Source: Xiphydria camelus (Eukaryota > Arthropoda > Insecta > Hymenoptera > Xiphydriidae). From it: a DNA stretch of 64,000 bases. The stretch is from assembly GCA_963678675.1 (NCBI GenBank), contig OY783194.1, positions 33,210,278 through 33,274,277 of the forward strand, read 5' to 3'. This document shows, in pieces, positions 11,757 through 24,891 of the stretch. The number at the start of each line of letters is the position of its first letter. Position 1 is the first letter of the stretch. The translations under genes and the position numbers were made by a program. The notes below the pieces were generated by a model. That model had not been told where the DNA came from. It saw only the letters and a program-made list of their open reading frames with translations, and ran no database searches.

Positions 11757-12330
11757 CGTTGCAGAACTTACACACCAGTTTTCTATCGCTGGCGCAGCTG
11801 AGATTTCCTGTAATTCCGCGGTAATACCGATAGCCAAGCCTGATCCAAATGGAACTCTCAGTCCGAGAGGCATAAATAATCTCATTATTTTTCTCAGTGT
11901 AGAGGGAAAAATTCATGAGAACTTGTCCCATACAAGTACATATATTATCAGTCGTGGACTATACTTTTATTTTGGTACCGCATAGCAATTGCTACGATAT
12001 CTCTCAATTGCAGCGCAATGCTTATAGTATTCGTTACTTATATGTGCAATCAAATAATCTCGTCATAAAAAGTGTGATCTACGACTGACATGTGTATAGA
12101 GAGGTACGTATTTGTATAGGAACATTTCTCTCCGCGAAGACGCTCCGATACAGTTTTGATACTCGTTTGCATGTTCTCGAATAATCAAAGAAATAAACGT
12201 AATTAGTAGGTACCACTTGGTTTGAGCATCTTAGCTGCCGGCATTACCACGAAATTACAGGAAACTTTAGCAGGCGGGGTGCGACTACCAATACGGAATA
12301 TGTTACACTGTCGTAGAAGTTCTGCAACAG
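11757..12330. repeat. Foldback element with ~105-bp arms
   Basis: The left arm (about 11757-11860) begins GTTGCAGAACTTACAC, passes through TTTCCTGTAATTCCGCGGTAAT, and ends near CCAAATGG. The right arm (about 12215-12330), in reverse complement, begins GTTGCAGAACTTCTAC, passes through TTTCCTGTAATTTCGTGGTAAT, and ends near CCAAGTGG. The spacer is ~355 bp and has the family B right terminus (TTATTTTTCTCAGTGTAG, about 11886) inside it. It is a foldback-like element or two inverted copies of one repeat. Confidence 0.65.
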
Positions 12331-14131
12331 GCAGTACAGAATACATAACCACCCATGAATGCACGCCCTGTGTTCCCTCCGCTCGCGCTCGTCCTCACCT
12401 CGCGCCAACTTTTCCTCGTATCTGGTACGTGGTAAGCGACTATCACGCACGAACCTAAGAATACTTTGCGGTGAGTGGTGTTGCCGCGCGACCCTGAAGT
12501 AGAGCTACAACGCTCCCGCCTGTTCGCCGTCGGACTACGTGAAATTTACCGGGTCGAGTAGACGCCTTATATGTACGAATAGAGGGAACGGATCGGATGC
12601 GAACTGGATCTCGGCGCGGGGCGCAGAATCAACGCGGTAAACGCGTCCCGCTATCGGCTGATTCGCGCGCGTTCGTAATTGGCGATAATGGCGGCCGTTA
12701 ACGCTAAAAGCCTCTATTTACAGGTAGATTGGACTCGGTCAGGCTATAGGTTGAGCTAATTGGCGCCGAATCGAATACGATGATGCGTCTCGAATCGCGG
12801 AACGTGTATCCTCGGATTAAAACATTCTAACGCGTGCAACGGTAGTTCGTGCTGTCGACTAAATACATAGTAATCTCGATGAATATGTAATTTGAGTAAC
12901 TAAAATTGAGCTGAGGTAACTTCAACTAAATATTTGTTCAAATAACTATATATTTAATTAACCGCCCGTAACCTCGACGTTTAGTTGAATCAGCGCTATG
13001 CAACTGTTCTTCTGACAAGAATTGTTGTTAAAATAAACCAACTCGTTTTGATTTAACAAAGCAGTGAACTTGAATTGATTTGCGTATACCGACAAAACGA
13101 ATTTCATTGAATGAAACATCTAGTCATTCCAACTATATACGCTCCAACCAACACGCAATGGTTGGTTTGGCGAAATTTGACTTTAAACTCAAACAATTCG
13201 GTCGGAGTAACGCTTTCTCTTCAATGCAGTACATCCATCAATCGAGAAGACGAAGCAACGACGATCATTTCGAAAATGTCCGAACGAAGGGGATGGATGT
13301 CGACGGAACGCGAGGCGATTTATCGTTGCGCGAGACCTCGACGCGCGAGTGTGGGAGAATTCGAGGCTTCCAAGCGTCGGCGAAGCATCGATAACCTTCG
13401 TTCCGCCGTCGCGATTTGCCAGGCGTCGCGTAGCGAAAGAGAGAGAGAAAGAGAAAGAGAGGGAGACGACGGACTCTTGCGTCGGCCAATACTTTCCCGG
13501 CGGCGCGGCCGTTGCGTAAGCATATGTTGGTCAAGGCAATTGGGTTACCCGTCGACGAGACTTTTCCCGCGGCTCGGCCCGATTCGCGCGCGAGTTTTTC
13601 CAGACGTTCCCGAGATGAATGGAATGGAGCCGAGCGTCCGTCGGACGTTGTGCGCGCCGCAGCAGCAGTCGCGCCGGCGGCGGTTCGGTTCGCTCGGTTC
13701 GGCAGTTGCGGTCGACCCGTGCAAACCGAAGCGCCGCAAATTTCGCTTCGAATCCCTCGTGCGGATCCTCCGCGAACGGGAATTACATCCAGCTATATCC
13801 ATTTGTATTTACATCGAGCGTCGCTGCAGCGAATCGCAATGACGTCCCGCGGTCGCACCGGAAACTCATTAAACCGGCGCGGGCGTTCGGTGGAAACGAA
13901 AGCCTTTCATTTCACCCGTTACGGTGCGACTCGACGAGATCGAACGACATCCAGAGCCGTTGGGACTATTTGGAGAGGATCATTCGTTGATTTATCCATC
14001 GAATATCTCGTACAGTCGCCGATGAAAGGAGGAAAAAGAACCGCAAATGCCGCTCGTTCGGCGCCGATAAAATGTACTCGAAGCGGTCACAATGTTAAAA
14101 AACGCATCGACCCGGATAGACTTGTACGATC
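12331..14131. other. Gene-free stretch with MITE-like vocabulary and a CpG-rich block
   Basis: About 12860-13205 is AT-rich and shares words with family B (CATCTAGTCATTCCAAC, GGTTGGTTTGGCGAAATTTGAC). About 13260-13990 is CpG-rich and contains overlapping plus-strand frames of 224-243 codons. I do not accept these because their translations are low-complexity Arg/Ser/Pro and include a (GA)n-derived Arg-Glu stretch. Confidence 0.45.
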
Positions 14132-14431
14132 GATCGTTACGATGTTCGTACAAATTACGATTATTTACGTTTATTTTGCCGCGTGAATTGAAAAAAAAAA
14201 TTGTCATTCAAATTGAATCGCTGTATTTATCGCAGCAACGTATCAACGAAAATTCGTGCGTATGTCGAATAAATGTTTAGCGCTTTATTCGCATTAATTT
14301 GAAATCATTTAATGCCACAAATATGCTTCACTTTTCGACGACACTCATTGAGCGCACAACCTCGATGCATCTCATGAGCTAATACCACCTAGAGTTGCTG
14401 TACAATTTACGTAAATACATTTGTCTATTCG
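14132..14431 (+). repeat. Dispersed repeat, copy 2 (partner at 3943-4336)
   Basis: Collinear with copy 1 through TGTATTTATCGCAGCAACGT, GTCGAATAAATGTT, TTTATTCGCATTAATTTG, AATGCCACAAATATGC and GTTGCTGTACAATTTACG. It is shorter than copy 1 because of several small deletions. Like copy 1, it is followed by a CpG-rich block (14450-14900). Confidence 0.7.
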
Positions 14432-15898
14432 GAGACGTAAGCAAGACTCCTCGCGTGCTTAGAATCGCGTCGCGCCGTACGAGAGACGCGTCTCCGAAGA
14501 AACTACACGCGCGAAGGTCGGGCGAGCGGATAACGCGGCGAGCAGGCCGAGTCGTCGAGTTTTGATAGCCCAGGCCCGCGGCGGCGACGCCGCTGCTGCT
14601 CCGCAGCCGCTCGCGCGTCCGACTTTCCTTCTCGTCATTGTCTCGTTTCGACGGTAAACAATCTTTATCGTCCGCTGCCGACGCGAGTGCTGCAGAGTCA
14701 TTGACCCGCGAGGCCGCAGCCTGCATAGAGAGCTCGAGTTGCACGGAGGACGGCTCCGTAATGGACGCGCGAGGCGGCGGGCACTTCCGCGTACGGAATC
14801 AGGTGTGCCGCGGGTGTTACCGCGTGCTGAGCAGTGTGTACATTGGGTACGTACCTACGCGACGGCGTACGCGTGTACGGCTGGGTTGGTAACCGAGCTT
14901 CCGTGATGCCGTTTATCTCGCAACTATTATGCTATGTGTGCTATCCCTCTGTGGTCACCAAGGGCCCACGTGACCCAGGCTTCAATTTTGAAGCTGACTG
15001 TACATCTCTTTTTTTTTTTATAATCATAACTGGACCCTCGTCAGATCTCGGAATAAATAACTTCTTCTTGAAATTCGTACTGTGAAATTCGTCTCTTTCG
15101 GACTTTGTGAGAAATCGTTTTTGAAAGGTACACTGTAGAACTATTTATTGCTTCAAAGTACCATACCTTATGAGAATCATCCGTAGACTTTATTGAGAAA
15201 ACTCTAAAAATAAAGAAGTTATAAGATTTTTAGTGAAGCGACTCATTTTTCGCGCACCTACGTATTCACGGTCGTTTTTGAATATATCATTTTTTTTGTT
15301 TCTTACGTTGACACGGTGATTACATATTCTACAATGTACAAAGAATGTTCCATAATTTGTCGGTCTTAATTGGACGGATGTTGTTCGTGCGGCTGCTATT
15401 TAAAAATCGGTTGGGTTCTTTTGTGACCCATGTGTGACTGCGGAGGGATATGCGCGTAAGCGCAGCGGATAGGTGGGTGTGGCGCGTCGAACAACGATCT
15501 CGCGAATTATTATAGATCGGAGCGCCCGCTGGTCATCTCGCGGACTACTCGTTCGATAAATTTACCCGACGGGGCGAAACACTTCTTTGCGAACCTCCTC
15601 CGGGCGTCGCGTCGACGCCAATTATCTATAGAGGCGCACCAAAGTCGCCCCTCCTGGCTTAACTCCACTGTAAATACGAGGAGTTGCGAGCGAGGACTAA
15701 CTTTAGTCGACCTCTACGAAATCGCGCGACCCTCGCAGAGTCTAGCGAAACACTTGAAACTCATCCCGCGATTACGTAATTAGCGACAACGGACGTGCCT
15801 CGCGCGCACTCTTCGTTTATTTGTCCTTACCTAATCACACATGGATGTCTATATTTTAACGATCGGCGAAACGTCACTCACTCGTGCTTTCGAGATTC
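14432..15898. other. Gene-free stretch
   Basis: CpG-rich from 14450 to about 14900, AT-rich from 15000 to 15400, then mixed. A poly-T run lies near 15010. No gene, RNA or repeat could be supported. Confidence 0.45.
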
Positions 15899-16150
15899 TA
15901 CACCGAGAAAAATATATTAGCCTGACTAGAATAACAAAAGAATTTCGTTATTTTAACCATAATACCAGTAAGCTGAACCAAATATTTAGTTATTCCAGCT
16001 ACATGTCTAGTTATTCCAACCGGAAAATGGTCAGTCTGACCAAACAGACGGAAGATCCATATTTCACCAAACCGTTTGGTCCTCGGTTTGGTCACATGGT
16101 CTCCAAGATTTTGGTTTGATTGACCGGGTTGTAATATTTTTCTCAGTGTA
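15899..16150. mobile_element. MITE family B, intact copy
   Basis: About 252 bp bounded by terminal inverted repeats. The left end is TACACCGAGAAAAATAT and the right end, in reverse complement, is TACACTGAGAAAAATATTAC. The interior carries the family's diagnostic words CCATATTTCACCAAACCGTTTGG and CCAAGATTTTGGTTTGATTGACC. It has no coding capacity. Target-site duplication could not be fixed with confidence. Confidence 0.75.
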
Positions 16151-19100
16151 GATTCGAGATAGCGAATTCTCGGCCAAATAAAATTCACGAAAAAGTGACT
16201 CCACTTTTCGTTTGTGTTTAAGTATTAACAAATTTAATTATTTAGCATTATTATACATAATTATACATCATTTAATAATTGAATTTTTAATAATAAAGAT
16301 TAATTTATAATTTAATAAATAATTTAGTTAATCTCTTCTTTTTTATTAAACTCTTGTACGTCAGCCAATAAGAATGTCGGAAAGTGTCTTACGTGACGTG
16401 TCCTTTTTACGAATAAATTGTGTATTTGCATCGCAGTCGAACGTCAACAAAATTGCGAGAGTGCATCGCCGGGCGCCACAACCAGACGAAACGCTATCGG
16501 CTAACATTCTCGAGGGATTAGACTCGCTTTTTATTTAAACCCGCGCGCGTGTCGGGCTGTATTTCTCACCGCGTACGACCGCGCGTGTAAAACGACAAAT
16601 AAATAATGCGATATAATATTAGGTGTCGCGACGGCGCTCGAGAGACCCCTTTACGACAAAGTCACGCGACGAACGAGTAGAGCAAACCAGACTTTACGCC
16701 GGACCCGACGCCGCGAATTACCGAGATTATTTACCGCCCGTAACGCGCCTTCTCGACCGCGCTTTCTCTCCCTCCCTCGCCTCTGCGGCGGACCCCTGCA
16801 ACGCGACGGAGGGAAAACTCTCGCCGTGCGCGAAACTCGCGGCGATCCCGCGTCGCGAAAACTTCTCCGCCGTGCGCTTGAGTCGCATCATAAACAGCGG
16901 TGAGTCTCGTCACCGCTACGCGCGGAGGATGTTTTTGAAACGTAAATTATACAGGCGCGAAAACCGCGTCGAGTGCGGCTTCGTTTATGAAAAATTTCGC
17001 GACGCGACCTCGTTGCTGTGGGAGAATATTTATCGAAATATCTCCCGTTCCGCGAACAATTCGCGATGCGACGATGGACGCGCGGATGCACCGGGATTTT
17101 TATTAGTATCGGAATTATCGGTCGGTTTCACTCGCTGGAATATGTTCGTGTAAATTAGACACGGACCGCGGCGGGCGTATCGATATTGTTTTTTGGGCAG
17201 CGCGAATATCGTGCGCTCTTATTATCCCGTTAAGCTGGACGGCGACGTATACCATACGGCTGATTTCAATTCATCGCCCGTGATGGAATTTGCGAAATAT
17301 TGTTGAAACGCATGGATATATTTCGTCGACGCGCTGTAATGCGGCGATATAACACGCGTATCGCTTGCGGTCCGGGCTGGTCGTTGCGAAACTACGCGGA
17401 GACGGAAAATTCTATCGAGCCCGTCGCGCGAAAGGACTTTTCGATTTCGGCCGCCGGTCGCGAAATCGCCACGCGTGCTTCGACTGCGGCGAAGTCGGAG
17501 AGTCGCTCGGAAATTCGTACTCTTCGTTCGTCACGATGCAAACATTTTCTAAGATGAGCATCTAAAATAGGCCATCTTAACGAATCGCGAGTCATTGTTT
17601 TACGCGCCGACAAAAGGTCTGAGAAAAAGGCGCAACATCTAAGATCGCTCATTCTTAACGCATCCCCCTCCACATTCCAAAACTCTGAAATCCTTCAGTG
17701 CGAATGAAAACCAGCATCGAGGAATCCCCGCACAGCCGTTCGCATTCAACCTTGACCTAGCGCAAGATATTTTAGCTCGAGGGGGTGGACCAGCTCTCGG
17801 AGAAGCTTTTCGGAAACAAAGCCAGAGATACGATAGAAGTTTAATTACGAAAGTTGGTCGGACTTTAAAACCGAATAACTTTGCACGAAACCCATAATTT
17901 TTTCTTCTCGCTTCGATAATAAGGTCAATATACATCACTGTCGAAAAATCGGAGTCCCTTATTTCGAAGGAGCTTTGCGAAAAATCTATGACACCGCCGT
18001 ATAAATTCACACCCCCCGGTTCGTCGCGGAGGAAAAATGAAAAATATACCGCCGTGCCGTTCGGTTCCCTTCCACGCGTCGTCGCACCGGCTTCGAAAAA
18101 AATTAATCACGCGCAAACACGCGACGCTGCTCCTTGAAGTCCTTCCCGTGCGGATATCCTTGAATTATTTCCACGCGAAAAATCTACGTGGGCGTAGATT
18201 TAAAATGGCACAATTTAAACATCCATTTGTCAATCGTTCAATAACGATCCCCCGTAATTCCCGCCGACGTATGTGGCGCGAGGGCGTTCATCCCTGGCCT
18301 TTCGAATCAAAAGAGGGTCTTGCGAGAGGAGACGATAAAACGTGCCCGGAGATCCACTCGCCGCGTCCTACGCAGCATTCGCGGCACGCAGCGGCCGCAC
18401 GAGCGATAAAAAACCTCGGCACTATATTGAATAAAAGTCGGATGACCCCGGGGGAACGCGAATGAACAGGAAGCGTGGCTATAGGACCAGGTCGTCGGTT
18501 ATACGCGATGACGATCGACGCGGAGCACGCGTACGAGGGGGAGCGGGAAGGGGAACGGAAAACCGAGGGAAACGGGAATAAGTATATAGGAAGAGCGACG
18601 GGGTCGTTGGAACGATGTTTCTTTCGAGGTTAATTATCGAACGACCGCGGCAGTGATTTTATTGCCGATCCTGCCGATACTTTTACAGGACTTCGTTAAC
18701 TATCCGACCCTCTATTTTTCCTCGAAAATTACTAGTTTTTCCCCTTGTACCGAACGCGAGATGTACGGTATATAGACAGGGTGTTTATAACCGTAGGAAT
18801 AATAAATTTCGATGATATTTTCACGATCTCCGGGCGAGAATTCCGTATTTTCCCATGATCGCACCTATGATTCTCGAAGTGTTTATGCAGAATTTTCTGC
18901 TCAAATGGAAATAAATTTTTTTTCGATAATTCCGGGAGTAATTTTCGGTATTTTCTGCCATTGATCTCGTTCACGGGCATTACAGCGAAGTTCTCCAACC
19001 GTACTTCTAACGTATCCAGCATCGCGAAATTACATTCGAGTCAGTCATTATTAGTCCAAGTCACTAAAATCTGCATTCCCCATCCGTAACCACCGGTTTA

Positions 19101-22100
19101 GTCAAATCTGCTATATTTTCTTCCGAGTGTACACGAAGCGTAAATGTAAAGAGGATCCCGAGCGAGTTTCCGTATGCGCGAATTCGCGGTCGACGTTTTT
19201 CCCAGTGGAAACGTTCTGGAAAATATCTCTCGACACCATTGAGAGCCGCGCGGTACATATAGGCGAAGTAAATCTTCCGCGCGATAACAAACGGTTAAGG
19301 TCGAATATGCGCAGCGACCTACGTACGTAAGCGCGGTTACGACGATGACGATTTCGCGTGAGGTCGACGGATCGTTTTAACTCCAGTCAGCTGATCGTGC
19401 GAAGAACCGTATAGGCCTCGCGGCCCGTAAATACGCGTGTCGGGTTCACGCCGTTCGTCGTCGAAGGGGGACAGCGAAAGGGAGAGAGCGGGGATCGTCC
19501 TCGCTTCGTTGTCCGATTGCCAGCCACGCGGGGCGGACGTTTCAACGCGCAAACTTCTCCCGTACTCCTGGCACGGGCCACACGACGGCCGAGGGAGCGC
19601 ATAGCGCGGGTATCGCTCATCCGGGCGAGGAAACATGACAGAAAAATGTTTCGCTACACAGGCAACACGGTGTGAAGCGGTTGATACCCCTTTTTCCGAC
19701 GCTCCCGATCTATCATCGCCGCTAAACGCTGTGTACTTTTCAAATTTATCTCGTCGCCCACGCGATAAACCCCCCCGCGCGAGAAACTCTTGAAACTTCT
19801 CCGCGCGCCGTCGAGCATATGTGTACCTACATGTACGCGAGCACCGCTCTCGTACATGACAAATGCGCATAGTTTCCGACAGAAATATCTCGGCGATGAT
19901 TTAAATCCTTCCTACCCAGTCACCAAACGATCGTCGAGGAGCGCAACACGCGAACCGACAACGCGCCAACCTCCGGAAACGAGATCGGACGGCCGCGGGT
20001 ACTTTCACCGCGGGTTCACGCGGCTGTCACTTGTCACTCGACACTCGATTCGACGCGGATATACACGCGCGAGAAGGCGCGAGTGCGGCGAGGGAAAAGA
20101 AAAATCCAAGCGGTCTCTAACCTTGGTCGGCGGTCCAGTTTCGAAGTGCGCTCACGCAGCGTCCGATTTCCAGTTCGCGGGACGATCCTGGACCCTGTTC
20201 CGGACGCTCGGCTGTCGCAGGTCGCGGAACGCGGTGGCTCGCGGGGATCACCGATCGGGCCTTCGCGCTCTGGAGATCCAGGATACGTCGCGAAGCTGCT
20301 ACACGGAAAATGGCAGCCCTACTGCACTCGCCAACGTTGCCAACCCGCGCACACGGAGCTAACACTCCGACGAGTTTCGACTGTTCGCCGCGCGACGAGG
20401 CGTCCCTCGCGTGCACGAACGATCGCGATGACTCCCGGGCGAGTTTGCACGTTGAGAGGAAGCCGCGAGATCGAGAAATTATACCGGTCGAGACGAGCGA
20501 ACCGCGACTGTTTACGGTGCGACGACGGCTTGTCGACCGAATGAACGGGTATGTTGGCAGCAGTGTTTTCTCGCGGCGGTGGGTAGCGAAGAGCGCCCGT
20601 GACCGCGAGATGGTGGTAGGCGCCGAACGACCGCTCGGTAGCGGTACATGCTCGGCCGACTAAAGCGGAAAACTTATCATCGCGGTCGAAGCAACGGCGA
20701 AACTTTTCCACAACAAACTCGAGATAATGGATGGAAACTGGAAACAATTCTCTTCCTACTCCGTAGCTGCGTCCTCTGTATCTACAGATATTGTTAAATG
20801 CAATTCCAGATGCAAAGTAGTTCGCGAAAGTGCGAATATAAAAATAGTTGGAAAAAAACAACGGACGACTTTGTACGTTTCTAGCGATTGAAGATTTTGT
20901 AGGATAGTAAAGCTGTTTTTAAAGGTCTACTTCGTAAATATTCTTCGTACAAAATTTAATCCCATAACAAAGCCCGATACTTCTGACTTTTTGTTGCAAC
21001 TGGGTGATTTCTTTGCACCTGGAGCCACAGTGACGAAAATTCTCGTTGTTCTTCGAGACTCAGATAACACAATTCAAAAAATCATCTCGAAGTGATCTGT
21101 AGGCAGTCTAATATCTGATTTTTTATTAACTTTGATTTCATGTTGTCCAAACAATAGGTAACTGTTGGATAACTCATATTTCAAGTTATCAAAAAGACAT
21201 ATTGTCCACGAATGACCAAAATGACTTCCTGGCTTGTGTTGTTTGGGGACTAATAATATAATGACCTAATGACTGTCGCCTCGACAATTTCGAAACTTTC
21301 GCTTCAACGGTAATATTACAATAACGATCGTTTACCTGTCGATGTTTGGACGATGTACATTCGCGAGGGATGTACTGCAGCTTCGAGATCGTGTTTTCCT
21401 TGGAAATCCCATTGTTGAACACAGGTTGCACACTGACGATTCGATCAGGTTAAATGAAGATGAATTCGAAGAAACAAAGATGAAGACAAACTCGCGAAAT
21501 GTACGAGTATACACGGTAACCGTACTCGCGATGAAACTAGGTACGCGTGGAAAATGCAAACGATTTGACCGCGATGAAAAGGAATCCGACCAGGCGTACC
21601 AATGGAAGAACGTGAAAACATCAAACTTCGCACATTTTGGCGCGTTCGTTCAAATGCCCGAATAACTTTGAAAATGATTTAGAATATTTCAGAATAATAA
21701 TTGAGCTTCTACGTCACTAAATATAAATTGATAATCATTAGATTATGATTATTTTCCCATTATTTGCACGGAAGAAAGTTCTATGAAATGTCTGCTTACG
21801 AAAGCTAGCAGAAAAACATTTTCTTCGCCAAGCAATGGCGGCAGGTTGAAATTAGGAGAATTTACTTTAGCAATTGTAATATACATAATTCGACTGAAAA
21901 TTTCTTTTAGAAAATTTAATATTATTATCCACATACCATTTTTTAATTAGAAATATCTTGTTGTGTAGAAGAAGGTAATAACCGTTGTATTACCGTCATA
22001 ACCTAAAAGAAATCGCTAGATCGAGATTATTATTCAGAAAAAATATCCTTTAGACCGACGTTGTTATTGTTATTTCTTCGTATTTATCTCGACAGAGACT

Positions 22101-22260
22101 CGGTTTTTCAGTTCAAAGACTGTTGAAAACATTGTCCGTCCGACTTTAGAATACTTTTACACATTGTAACCTCTTCGATTTGAGTGTATACCTATTCGTT
22201 TACAAGTGGAAACGTAACAGCTTAATTCTCACTTTTCAGTTTTAGTAAGAAGATCCCGAT
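16151..22260. other. Gene-free stretch upstream of erlin
   Basis: AT-rich at about 16200-16350. CpG-rich blocks with overlapping noise frames lie at 16620-17150, 17300-18470 and 19330-20660. From 20850 to 22250 it is AT-rich. A 107-codon plus frame (21342-21665) and an 80-codon minus frame (21189-21431) overlap head-on and have no recognisable content. The last few hundred bases presumably hold the erlin promoter and 5' leader. Confidence 0.45.
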
Positions 22261-23552
22261 ATGGCCGATCGAAGTATAATGGGAATTAGTTTCCTGGTTT
22301 TCTTGGCGGTAGTTTTTAATTTCTCGTTACATCGCATAGAAGAAGGTCACGTTGGTGTCTATTTCCGAGTAAGTCTGCTATATTCAAATGAATCGTTCTA
22401 CTTCGATTTTACTTTCAACGTTCGTACTACAATCGACTTAATTTCGTACGCAGGGGGGTGCTTTATTACCGCAAGTCAGTAATCCTGGCTTCCACATGAT
22501 GGTGCCACTTTTAACTACTTATCGATCCGTTCAAGTCACTTTGCAAACCGACGAAGTGAAGAACGTGCCTTGTGGTACCAGCGGAGGTGTAATGATTTAC
22601 TTCGATCGTATCGAAGTTGTAAATATATTGGACGCTAATAGCGGTAAGACATCTGCTTCCTCTAATTATGCCGTACGAATAAATTATCTATCCAACGATT
22701 CTATTAAGATCCGGAATCACTAAATTTATGCTCATCTTCCCTAGTTTATAACATGGTGAGAAACTTTACGGCGGATTACGATCGCACCTTGATCTTCAAT
22801 AAAGTTCATCATGAATTGAATCAGTTTTGCTCCGTGCACACGTTGCACGAGGTGTATATCGATTTGTTCGATCAAATAGATGAAAACTTAAAAACTGCGT
22901 TACAAAGAGATCTCAACGAATTGGCCCCAGGTCTGAGTATTCAGGCGGTGAGGGTAACTAAGCCAAAAATTCCGGAGACTATCAGAAAGAACTACGAACT
23001 CATGTAAATATGCTTCTAGAGAGTTGGTACCTTAGTACGTGGTATATGTGAAAATTAAGAAATTTATAAACGGCTTTTTACAGGGAAGGTGAAAAGACGA
23101 AGTTATTAATTTCGACCCAGCATCAAAAGGTGGTGGAAAAGGATGCGGAAACGGACCGAAAAAAGGCTCTCATCGAAGCTGAAAAAGAATCGCAAGTCGC
23201 AAAGATACAGTACGATCAAAAAATTATGGAGAAGAAGTCGCTGCAAAGAATGGCGGCCATCGAGGATGAAATGCACTTAGCTCGACAAAAAAGTCGGTCC
23301 GAGGCGGAATACTATCAAATGGAGAGGCAGGCGGTAGCGAACAAGTTATTATTGTCCAAAGAATTTTTAGAATTGAAGAAGTACGAAGCATTGACGCAAA
23401 ACGCCAAAGTGTATTACGGACAAGATATTCCAAAAATGTTTGCACTAGGAGGTTGTTCGAACGATCCTTATTTAGGCACAGTCGCGAATAATTTAGAAAA
23501 TAAAGACAATAGGAACGAAAAGAGGAACTCCTTTGGAAAAAGTCCAATTTAG
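22261..23552 (+). CDS. erlin: Erlin (ER lipid-raft SPFH-domain protein)
   Basis: Four exons join in frame: 22261-22368, 22454-22643, 22745-23003 and 23084-23552, giving 341 residues (human erlins are about 340-350). The start codon is followed by a hydrophobic segment (residues ~6-24) that acts as an ER signal anchor, then [18 protein letters not shown], the family hallmark at the start of the SPFH/prohibitin domain. [12 protein letters not shown] and [17 protein letters not shown] match erlins closely. The C-terminal half is the charged coiled coil ([19 protein letters not shown]..., [12 protein letters not shown]) and ends near YGQDIPKMF. Erlins form ring-like complexes in the ER membrane. 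They recruit RNF170 to degrade activated IP3 receptors and help hold back SREBP. All introns are under 105 bp and have GT-AG ends. The identification is firm; whether it corresponds to erlin-1 or erlin-2 is not meaningful in insects, which usually have one. Confidence 0.95.
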
Positions 23553-23980
23553 GTCTGGTTTGAACTAATCGAATGAGTTTAACTTCAAAATTCGCGTGGA
23601 AACAGACTATTTAAAAATATATTCGTCTTACTCTCCTGCATCTTTGCGTTATATTACTCCTTTGGCCATTGAAACTGAATTAATTTATCGTATAATTAAC
23701 GCACGCGAGATTAACCTGATAAACTAACGTAAAATACCGGCTGTGGCAATGCAAATTGGTCAAATTGGATAAAGTACCCTATATCCACTCGACCTTTCTT
23801 TAATTACGTTTGCTCTTTACACCTTACGCCTTTCTTATGGGTTCATTCTTATTATCGTACCGAGAAAAGACTTATTCATATCCTTTAGTATTAGGTACAA
23901 TACTTAAGTAAGAATACATGTACGTTTAGATTAATTTATCATTGTAATTCTAATTTAATGATTGAATTACGATTAATTGA

Positions 23981-23986
23981 AATAAA
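23981..23986 (+). terminator. Probable erlin poly(A) signal
   Basis: A canonical AATAAA lies 429 bp after the erlin stop codon in AT-rich DNA and before the LAMTOR3 start. No other canonical hexamer was noticed between them on this strand. Confidence 0.6.
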
Positions 23987-24191
23987 CTGAATATTTTGTT
24001 ATACCTACTATTGCTATCTAACTGAAGATAGGTGTAATGGTCCGATGCGGTGTGTACGTATCAGCGGATACAAAAAGGGGCGTACAGCGACGTCACAGAC
24101 GTCAAAAAACAGTAGGGGCTGTGTGTAGTTCTGTTGTCCTGATATAAACAGGTGGACAATAGAGTAAACCGGTGAAATAAAAAATAAAAAG

Positions 24192-24891
24192 ATGACCGCG
24201 GTAAGCTTGGAATCTATTTTAATATTAATCCTTAGTAAACTCGAAATAGAATTTATTAAAATCTCTGCTATATTTGAGGTTATGTCACGCAATCATATCT
24301 TGTGTTCCTATACAAAATCTTGACATTTTTTCTTGTAGAATTCGTCGTTATCGTTATACAATTTGAGTATATACGCGTTTGTTCCAGGAAGTGAAAAAGT
24401 TTTTATACCAATTACTGAATACTGTAGAAGGCCTGCACAGTATATTAATCACGGATCGAGACGGAGTTCCAGTCATTTCGGTGGCAACTGAATATGCACC
24501 TGAATTGGCAATGCGGGCAAGTTTTCTGTCCACATTCGGAATGGCTACGGACCAGGCCAGCAAGTTAGGTTTAGGGAAGAATAAGACTGTTATCAGCATA
24601 TACAGCAGTTATCAGGTAAGATGGACATTCTTACATTTATACCTTCGCTCTGCGAAGGCATATCGACGCGTAGAGTCAAATTGCAATATTCAGCTGTAAA
24701 TATACGCGACGAATAAAAATGCAATGCTAATGTGATTATTTTTTCTTTTACAGGCTGTACAGATGAATAAACTGCCACTAGTCGTGAGTTATATCGCGAC
24801 GCACGACTGCAATACGGGACACATCCTGTCCCTGGAAAATAAAATTGATCCAATTTTAAGTACATTAAAAACTGCTGTGACGGAAGCCTGA
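24192..24891 (+). CDS. Lamtor3: LAMTOR3 (MP1), Ragulator subunit
   Basis: Three exons join in frame: 24192-24200, 24388-24615 and 24754-24891, giving 124 residues, exactly the family length. The first exon encodes only Met-Thr-Ala before a GTAAGC donor. Exon 2 then opens EVKKFLYQLLNTVEGLHSI, the roadblock/LC7 N-terminus, followed by TDRDGVPVISVA, FLSTFGMATDQASKLGLG and KNKTVISIYSSYQ. Exon 3 gives LPLVVSYIATHDCNTG and ends near VTEA. LAMTOR3 pairs with LAMTOR2 in the pentameric Ragulator on late endosomes and lysosomes. There it anchors Rag GTPases for mTORC1 activation and also scaffolds MEK1/ERK. The nine-base coding first exon is easily missed; it was chosen because phase and the family's short N-terminus (Met-Ala-Asp-Asp in human) agree. 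It is tail-to-tail with the GRHPR gene, the stop codons being 450 bp apart. Confidence 0.95.

Noticed and set aside
13111..14186. Overlapping plus-strand frames of 243, 123 and 224 codons
   Set aside because: Three registers are open at once. The content is low-complexity (including a Glu-Arg run from a GA tract) and there are no splice or family signals.
16623..17153. 176-codon plus-strand frame
   Set aside because: No similarity to a known family, no upstream start context of note, and it lies in a CpG-rich block with antisense frames open too.
19337..20861. Several 100-190-codon frames on both strands
   Set aside because: They overlap heavily in opposite directions with Arg-rich content. 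They are best explained by base composition.
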